From: Ensifer sp. LC11
GTDB taxonomy: Bacteria; Pseudomonadota; Alphaproteobacteria; Rhizobiales; Rhizobiaceae
NCBI RefSeq assembly: GCF_001695835.1
Contig: NZ_MBSO01000012.1
Span: 434,001 to 498,000 of the forward strand
Length of the DNA stretch: 64,000 bases
Reading direction: 5' to 3'
The notes below the pieces were generated by a model. That model worked only from the letters and a program-made list of their open reading frames with translations, searched no databases and had not been told where the DNA came from. The position numbers were made by a program, and so were the translations under genes. Positions 59,002 through 64,000 of the stretch are shown here, piece by piece; position 1 is the stretch's first letter, and every line of letters begins with the position of its first letter.

Positions 59002-60297
59002 ATGCAGGACAGGCATCACGTGGTGGTCGTTGGCGGCGGGTTCGGCGGCTTGCAGCTGGTCAAGGAGCTGGCCGGCGCGCCGGTTCGGATCACCCTTATC
59101 GACCGCCGCAATCATCACCTCTTCCAGCCCTTGCTCTATCAGGTCGCAACGACGCTGATCGCGACCTCGGAAATCGCCTGGCCCATCCGCAGTCTCTGGC
59201 GCGACCGGCCCGAAGTGACGACGCTGCTCGGTGAGGTTACCGATGTGGACGCGGCCGACAAGGCCATCGTGCTCAAGGACGGCAGCCGCATCACCTACGA
59301 TACGCTGGTGCTGGCGACCGGGGCGACGCACGCCTATTTCGGCCATGATGAATGGGAGCCGGTGGCGCCGGGCCTGAAGACGCTGGAGGATGCGACGACG
59401 ATCCGCCGCCGGGTGCTGCTCGCCTTCGAACGCGCCGAGCTGGAAGACGATCCCGCTGCCCGTGCAGCACTCCTGACCTTTACCGTCATTGGCGCCGGTC
59501 CGACGGGCGTCGAGCTTGCCGGCATCATCGCCGAGATGGCCCATCGCACGCTGCCGGATGAATTCCGCCGCATCGATACGCGACAAACGCGAGTGATCCT
59601 TGTCGAGGCGGGGCCGCGCATCCTTGCTGCCTTCAGCGAGGATCTCTCGGCCTATGCGGTCAAGGAGCTGCAGCGCCTCGGCGTCGAGGTGCGCACCGGC
59701 ACGCCGGTGACATCCTGCACGGAGGAGGGGGTTGTGATCGGCGACGAATTCGTCGCCAGCCGCACACTCGTCTGGGCAGCCGGCGTGCAGGCCTCACCTG
59801 CCGCGCGCTGGCTTGATATCGCAGCCGATCGCGCCGGCCGGGCGATCGTTGGCGCTGATCTGGGCGCACCCGGTCATCCTGACGTCTATGTCATCGGCGA
59901 CACGGCCTCCGTCACCTATGACGGCGGCAAGCCGGTGCCGGGCATTGCGCCCGCCGCCAAACAGCAGGGCGCCTATGTGGCAAAGGTCATCCGCGCGCGG
60001 CTTGCCGGCGGCCGGCCGCCCGAAGATTTCCGCTATCGCCATCAGGGCAGTCTCGCCACCATCGGCCGGCGTGCTGCGATCATCGATTTCGGCCGCTTCA
60101 AGCTCAAGGGCGCGCTTGCCTGGTGGATCTGGGGCATCGCCCACATCTACTTCCTGATCGGCACCCGCAGCCGCTTTGCCGTCGCCTGGAGCTGGTTCTG
60201 GACCTATTTGAGCGGCCAGCACAGCGCCCGGCTGATCACCCAGAAAGAGACGCTGAAGGAGAAGGCCGAGCAGCCGGTACCTACTTCTCAACCTTGA
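59002..60297 (+). CDS. ndh: Type II NADH dehydrogenase-like FAD oxidoreductase
   Basis: A 431-residue single-subunit NADH:quinone oxidoreductase. Two Rossmann motifs: HHVVVVGGGFGGLQLVKELA (FAD) and FTVIGAGPTGVELAGIIAEM (NADH), then VYVIGDTASVTYDGGKPVPG and APAAKQQGAYVAKVI. The C-terminus AWWIWGIAHIYFLIGTRSRF is the membrane-attaching amphipathic region. ATG 59002 has GGAAAGAAAC upstream; the frame opens at 58810. The last 17 bases overlap convergently with the methyltransferase gene. Confidence 0.92.
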   Translation: MQDRHHVVVVGGGFGGLQLVKELAGAPVRITLIDRRNHHLFQPLLYQVATTLIATSEIAWPIRSLWRDRPEVTTLLGEVTDVDAADKAIVLKDGSRITYDTLVLATGATHAYFGHDEWEPVAPGLKTLEDATTIRRRVLLAFERAELEDDPAARAALLTFTVIGAGPTGVELAGIIAEMAHRTLPDEFRRIDTRQTRVILVEAGPRILAAFSEDLSAYAVKELQRLGVEVRTGTPVTSCTEEGVVIGDEFVASRTLVWAAGVQASPAARWLDIAADRAGRAIVGADLGAPGHPDVYVIGDTASVTYDGGKPVPGIAPAAKQQGAYVAKVIRARLAGGRPPEDFRYRHQGSLATIGRRAAIIDFGRFKLKGALAWWIWGIAHIYFLIGTRSRFAVAWSWFWTYLSGQHSARLITQKETLKEKAEQPVPTSQP

Positions 60298-61006
60298 CGA
60301 TCAGGATCATCGGCCGATCGACTTCCTCGGCAAGATCAGGCGTCTCGGCGATCTGCGCTTCCGTCGGCCGCCATTCCTCGACGTGGCGGATGGCAAAGCC
60401 CGTTGATATCAGCGTGTTGAGCGTCGTCCCGATGGTGCGATGGTGCTTGATCACGCCCTTGGCCAGCCAGTCCGTCGTCCGCGGGCCTTCTGAGGAATAG
60501 TGATCGACCGGCCAGGTGCGCTCGCCGTTTTCGATCCGCCAGCCGGGGTTCGACGAGGCCATGTAGATCGGGTGCTCGATGGTGAAGACGAAGTGGGCAC
60601 CGGGCACGAGCGCCCGGTGGATGGTGGCGACCAGCCGGCCGAAATCCTCGATATAGTGGAAGGCGAGCGAGCTATAGGCGAAATCGAAGCTCGCTTCCGG
60701 GAGGTCGAGCGCGTCGAGATCGGCAATCCGGTAGTCGATCGCCGGGTCTGATGTGTCGCTCTTGGCGCGGTCGATCATCTTTTCGGAGAGATCGAGGCCA
60801 AGCACATGGGCGGCGCCGACCGCGCGGGCATAGCGCGAAAACCAGCCATAGCCGCAGCCGAGATCCACCACGCGGTTTCCTGAAAGGTCCGGCAAGAGCG
60901 CGCGGATCGCCGGCCATTCGGCGGCACCTGCAAGCCCGTGCACCGAACGCCCGAGCTGGCTGTAGCCCTCGAAGAATTCCGGTTTGTCGTAGATGTTCTG
61001 GGCCAT
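60281..61006 (-). CDS. Class I SAM-dependent methyltransferase
   Basis: A 241-residue methyltransferase of the UbiE/Methyltransf_11 type. Motif I VVDLGCGYGWFSRYARAVGA, motif II DLDALDLPEASFDFAYSSLA, and VPGAHFVFTIEHPIYMASSN follow. Substrate unknown. AGAAGGAGACCACC precedes the ATG at 61006; 22 further codons are open. Confidence 0.9.
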   Translation of the reverse strand: MAQNIYDKPEFFEGYSQLGRSVHGLAGAAEWPAIRALLPDLSGNRVVDLGCGYGWFSRYARAVGAAHVLGLDLSEKMIDRAKSDTSDPAIDYRIADLDALDLPEASFDFAYSSLAFHYIEDFGRLVATIHRALVPGAHFVFTIEHPIYMASSNPGWRIENGERTWPVDHYSSEGPRTTDWLAKGVIKHHRTIGTTLNTLISTGFAIRHVEEWRPTEAQIAETPDLAEEVDRPMILIVKVEK

Positions 61007-61275
61007 GGTGGTCTCCTTCTGGCGGCATGAGGCGGGCAGGTGTCTGCCGCGCGCGATAGAACCGGCTGACATGCGTTGCCGTTACCGGGGGAACAGCATG
61101 CGCGCTCTGATCCTGCTCGAAACCAGCGGCACTTCAAGGTGCCAACACGCCGGTCTGATAGGGCGTATGGCGCCGCAAGGTCAAGTTGCGGTCGACGTGC
61201 AAGCTTTTGTTTTTGTTTTTTTTGAGGGGTGCTAATGTTCGATTCTCTGGCCCATCTGCTCTCGGGGGAGACGTG

Positions 61276-61716
61276 ATGTCCGACAGCATTCATCCGACTG
61301 CAATTCACCACCTGCCCGCGTTCATCACGGCGCCGGGACAAAGCGACGTTCTCTTCAACGTCGTCGTCATTTTCATGATTCTCGCGATCTTCGCGCTTGG
61401 CACATTCTACCTCAGGCTGCATTCTCTGCCGGAAACGATGGCGCACAAGAGCCACAAGGTGCAGTACGAGCTGGTGGCGGTGCTGGGGCTGATCTCGCTG
61501 CTCACACACAACAACATCTTCTGGATCGCCGCCCTGATCCTGGCGTTGATCGATCTGCCTGACTTCTCGTCACCGCTCGCCTCGATCGCCCGCTCGCTGG
61601 AGCGGCTTGCCGGCAAGGTTGATACCCCTCCGGCGCCGGTGACGACCGAGCCCGAAACCACGGCGAGCCATGTGGCCGCCCCCTCAGATCAGCCGTCGGT
61701 GGAAGGGAAGGCCTGA
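61276..61716 (+). CDS. Small membrane protein, partner of HlyD-type gene
   Basis: A 146-residue inner-membrane protein with two helices (VLFNVVVIFMILAIFALGTF and ELVAVLGLISLLTHNNIFWI, running into IAALILALIDLP) and a Pro/Thr/Ala-rich C-terminal tail. It precedes the HlyD-type gene by three bases, an arrangement like E. coli yiaW-yiaV (DUF3302 protein plus membrane fusion protein). GGGGGAGACGTG precedes the ATG. Function unknown. Confidence 0.7.
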   Translation: MSDSIHPTAIHHLPAFITAPGQSDVLFNVVVIFMILAIFALGTFYLRLHSLPETMAHKSHKVQYELVAVLGLISLLTHNNIFWIAALILALIDLPDFSSPLASIARSLERLAGKVDTPPAPVTTEPETTASHVAAPSDQPSVEGKA

Positions 61717-61719
61717 GCC

Positions 61720-62952
61720 ATGTTCGAATTCATGCTTTGCTCGATGCTGACGATCCTTCCGGATTATCTCTTCCGCCGCTATGTCCAGGGCAAGAGGCTC
61801 GGGCGGGAGATCACGCTCTATTCCGTCTGGTTCGAGCTGCGCTGGGGCATCACTGCCTGCATCATCCTGACGATCTCGCTGATCACGCTGATCTTCTACT
61901 TCCACCCGTCGACGAAGAGCGTGACTTCGGTGTTCCGCACCGTGGCCGTGTTGCCGGAAACCGGCGGACGGGTGGCCGAGATCTACGTGAAGCTCAATGA
62001 CAAGGTGGTGGCCGGCCAGCCGCTGTTCCGGCTCGACAATACCGAGGAGGAGGCCGCGGCCGAGGTTGCGCGTCGGCAGATCGCCGAGGTCGACGCCGAG
62101 ATGACCGTCGCCCGCACCGAGCTCACCGCCGCCGATGGCGCCATCGTTCAGGCGCAGGCGGCAGTGCAGCAGGCCCAGGACGAGTACGATACCCAGGTCG
62201 AACTCAACCGGCTGAACCCCAACGTCGTTGCCCGGCGCGAGATCGAGCGCCGGCAGGTCAACCTTGAAGGGCGCAAGGGCGCGCTCACCGCCGTGCTCTC
62301 CAACAAACAGACGCTGGAAACCAAGATCGCGTCGCTGCTGCCCTCGCAGAGGTCAAGTGCCGAAGCCGCCTTGCAGCAGGCCGAGGCCGATCTTGCCAAG
62401 ACCACGGTTCGCGCCGGCGTTTCCGGCACGCTCCACCAGTTCACGCTAAGGGTTGGCGAGGTCGTCAACCCGATGCTGAGGCCCGCTGGCGTGCTTGTTC
62501 CCGAGGAGGCCGGCCGCACGGCGCTGATCGCCGGCTTCGGGCAGATCGAGGCCCAGGTGATGAAAGTCGGCATGATTGCCGAGGCGACCTGCATCGGCAA
62601 GCCGTTCACGATCATCCCGATGGTCGTGACCGAGGTGCAGGACGTCATCGCCGGCGGGCAGATCAGGGCGAGCGACCAGCTTGTCGACGTTGCGCAACTG
62701 GCGAAACCCGGCACGCTCACCGTCTTCCTCGAGCCGCTCTATCCCGGCCTGCTTGAAGGCATCCCGCCGGGTAGCAGTTGCATCGCCAATGCCTATACCA
62801 ACAGCCATGACGAATTGTCGTCGCCGAACATCAGCACCGCCCGCTGGCTGTACCTCCACGTGGTCGATGCCGTCGGCCTGGTGCACGCCATGATCCTGCG
62901 CATGCAGGCGCTGATGCTGCCGGTGCAGACGCTGGTGCTTGGCGGTCATTGA
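61720..62952 (+). CDS. HlyD-family membrane fusion protein (YiaV/YibH-like)
   Basis: A 410-residue periplasmic adaptor. N-terminal membrane segments (ACIILTISLITLIFYF), a beta-barrel/lipoyl entry (VAVLPETGGRVAEIYVKLND), a coiled-coil hairpin (about residues 108-220, AAAEVARRQIAEVDAEMTVA), and the second lipoyl half with AGVSGTLHQFTLRVGEVVNP. The partner transporter or outer-membrane factor is not in the window. Probable two-gene operon with the small membrane protein. Confidence 0.87.
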   Translation: MFEFMLCSMLTILPDYLFRRYVQGKRLGREITLYSVWFELRWGITACIILTISLITLIFYFHPSTKSVTSVFRTVAVLPETGGRVAEIYVKLNDKVVAGQPLFRLDNTEEEAAAEVARRQIAEVDAEMTVARTELTAADGAIVQAQAAVQQAQDEYDTQVELNRLNPNVVARREIERRQVNLEGRKGALTAVLSNKQTLETKIASLLPSQRSSAEAALQQAEADLAKTTVRAGVSGTLHQFTLRVGEVVNPMLRPAGVLVPEEAGRTALIAGFGQIEAQVMKVGMIAEATCIGKPFTIIPMVVTEVQDVIAGGQIRASDQLVDVAQLAKPGTLTVFLEPLYPGLLEGIPPGSSCIANAYTNSHDELSSPNISTARWLYLHVVDAVGLVHAMILRMQALMLPVQTLVLGGH

Positions 62953-63626
62953 GGCAATGACTGTGGGCCGGGACCCCAGGTTTCCGGCCCGCCTTTCGCG
63001 CTGCATCGCGCGTATGGTTCGCCCCTGAGGCTACCAATAGCGGCCTTACAACTTTGCCTGTCGCTCAAGGGCCGCCTTTCCACCCTTATTCAAGGCGGCA
63101 ATTGCCAGAGCATCCCGCTCTCAAGTGGGTTCACGTGAGGTGGAAAGATGCTCTGGAATCAAAGTGCGAGAGCGTCCTTGGTACGTTCATACGAACGCAC
63201 GGCGCTCTGGCACCCTTGGCCTGGCTGCCAGCTTCACCAGTATAGAGGTTTCGCCCCTCGATGGAGGAGCCTGGTGACGGTCTCGTTGCAGCGATCTGTC
63301 GTTGGACGTCAGATAGATGTGGGGAAATCAAATCGATGTGGGCGTCAGCGCGTCCCAAATATGATTGAGCCCCCGTGGGGACGGAGGCTCAAGCGCGCAA
63401 TCAAATTAATAAAGCAACTGCACCGCAATATAACCGCAAGCATGCGTACTCTTCCGGGGATTGCATACTTCCGTGGCGCAATCGCAAGTACAGTGTGGCA
63501 AAAGCGTGGCCCGAAAGCAATGGATTTTAAGGGGATTCTAATAGTCAATTCGGGTTACGGGAAAATCCCCAGCTTTTTCACCCGATCGGGTCAGGATTTT
63601 CCTGACGGTAGCCCGCGCGGGTGCAG
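62953..63626. other. Intergenic region with family B repeats
   Basis: About 670 bases. Family B repeat modules lie at 63107-63208. A weak G/T-rich and AT-richer stretch follows to 63600. No gene is supported; the rest of the short frames lack signals. Confidence 0.45.
63107..63208 (+). repeat. Dispersed palindromic element, family B copy 3
   Basis: Module 1: AGAGCATC (63107-63114) to GATGCTCT (63147-63154), a perfect 8-base outer stem enclosing CCGCTCTCAAGTGGGTTCAC and GTGAGGTGGAAA. Module 2: AGAGCG (63169-63174) to CGCTCT (63203-63208), with TCCTTGGTACGTTCATACGA inside. Module 2 matches the end of the copy at 45689. Confidence 0.75.
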
Positions 63627-64000
63627 TCAAGCTTCGTGCACACCCTCACGGTCGCCATCGGCCTCGACCGGCATCGTCCAGGGCTCCCAGATCGCGTCCG
63701 GTGCCGCGCCTTCGCGCCGGTAGAAGCGTTTTGCATTTTCGTTGGCCGCAAGCACGGTCCAGTTGATGCGCGGTGCGCCGATCGCCGCGGCGTGACGTTT
63801 CAGGGCGTCGATCAGCGCCGCGCCGGCGCCGGAGGAACGTGCTGTTTCATCGACGAAAAGTTCCTTCAGCACCAGTGTCGGCTTCAGGTCGTAGGTCCAG
63901 GGGATGACGTAATGCACGGCGATGCCGATGATGCGGCCGCCGAGGTCTGCAACCAGAACCCCGAAGCGCGGGTTTTCGCCGAGGCCATGTTTGATCAGGT
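63627..64000 (-). CDS. GNAT-family N-acetyltransferase, N-terminus outside window
   Basis: Visible 124 codons of an acetyltransferase. In frame from the edge: LIKHGLGENPRFGVLVADLG, then YDLKPTLVLKELFVDETARS, SGAGAALIDALKRHAAAIG (acetyl-CoA-binding motif A) and VLAANENAKRFYRREGAAPD. The frame is open through position 64000 without a needed start, so the N-terminal ~35 residues lie outside. A GTG at 63917 is internal, not the start. Substrate unknown. Confidence 0.87.
   Translation of the reverse strand, partial: LIKHGLGENPRFGVLVADLGGRIIGIAVHYVIPWTYDLKPTLVLKELFVDETARSSGAGAALIDALKRHAAAIGAPRINWTVLAANENAKRFYRREGAAPDAIWEPWTMPVEADGDREGVHEA

Noticed and set aside
61190-61240. T-rich stretch considered as a terminator
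   Set aside because: No adequate GC-rich stem directly precedes the T tract; more likely a promoter region for the gene at 61276.

Overview
This is a GC-rich alphaproteobacterial chromosome segment, most likely from a Rhizobiaceae member close to Ensifer/Sinorhizobium. That placement is inference, from the gene families, the dispersed palindromic intergenic elements (RIME-like units and two other families) and the many small regulator/target-gene pairs. I see no rRNA, tRNA, CRISPR array, transposase or phage gene. About 70 protein genes are present. The first (HerA-like ATPase) and last (GNAT acetyltransferase) are cut by the window edges.

Layout. 1-5.2 kb: HerA/DUF87 ATPase, small membrane protein, YdeN-like hydrolase, Lrp regulator, Ca2+/H+ antiporter, and a small monooxygenase-like protein behind a SoxR-type promoter. 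5.4-8.6 kb: LysR regulator/ene-reductase pair and an NAD-dependent formate dehydrogenase. 9.0-11.6 kb: acetolactate synthase ilvI-ilvH behind a leader peptide and attenuator. 11.9-21.9 kb: GNAT, ArsR-AHSA1 pair, quinone reductase, ArsR-desaturase pair with twin operators, aldo-keto reductase, LysR with a Tat-exported metallo-beta-lactamase-fold protein, LysE exporter, and a coupled SDR/DoxX/DUF2269 operon. 22.1-23.8 kb: cobalt-type nitrile hydratase operon. 24-31 kb: SDR, O-methyltransferase/TetR, an ECF sigma/anti-sigma/secreted-protein circuit, and a second SDR/HxlR pair. 31.7-36.5 kb: ABC transporter with a GalD-like tautomerase and divergent LysR. 37-43.6 kb: quinone reductase and BKACE-type enzyme with a LysR regulator, AbrB-type transporter, RecD-like helicase, VOC protein. 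43.6-50 kb: spermidine-synthase-like methyltransferase, MerR regulator with a LuxR-like tail, a CadC/cyclase-N-terminus-like protein, pdxJ, histidine phosphatase, MFS efflux pump. 50.2-56.8 kb: frameshifted VOC gene, qorB/HxlR pair, flavin monooxygenase-VOC-NIPSNAP run, Asp/Glu racemase/Lrp pair, and a broken isochorismatase. 56.9-64 kb: two orphan proteins, type II NADH dehydrogenase, methyltransferase, a membrane protein/HlyD pair, GNAT.

Most of the window is a patchwork of regulator-enzyme pairs with recognisable operators rather than one large system. The points most worth checking are: the probably leaderless ilv leader peptide; a zinc-binding loop triplicated by tandem repeats in the BKACE enzyme; a near-identical operator-like element at a LysR gene and at qorA; a MerR protein with a LuxR-type C-terminus; and an unrecognised 494-residue protein. 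No complete, clearly new multi-gene system could be demonstrated from sequence alone.
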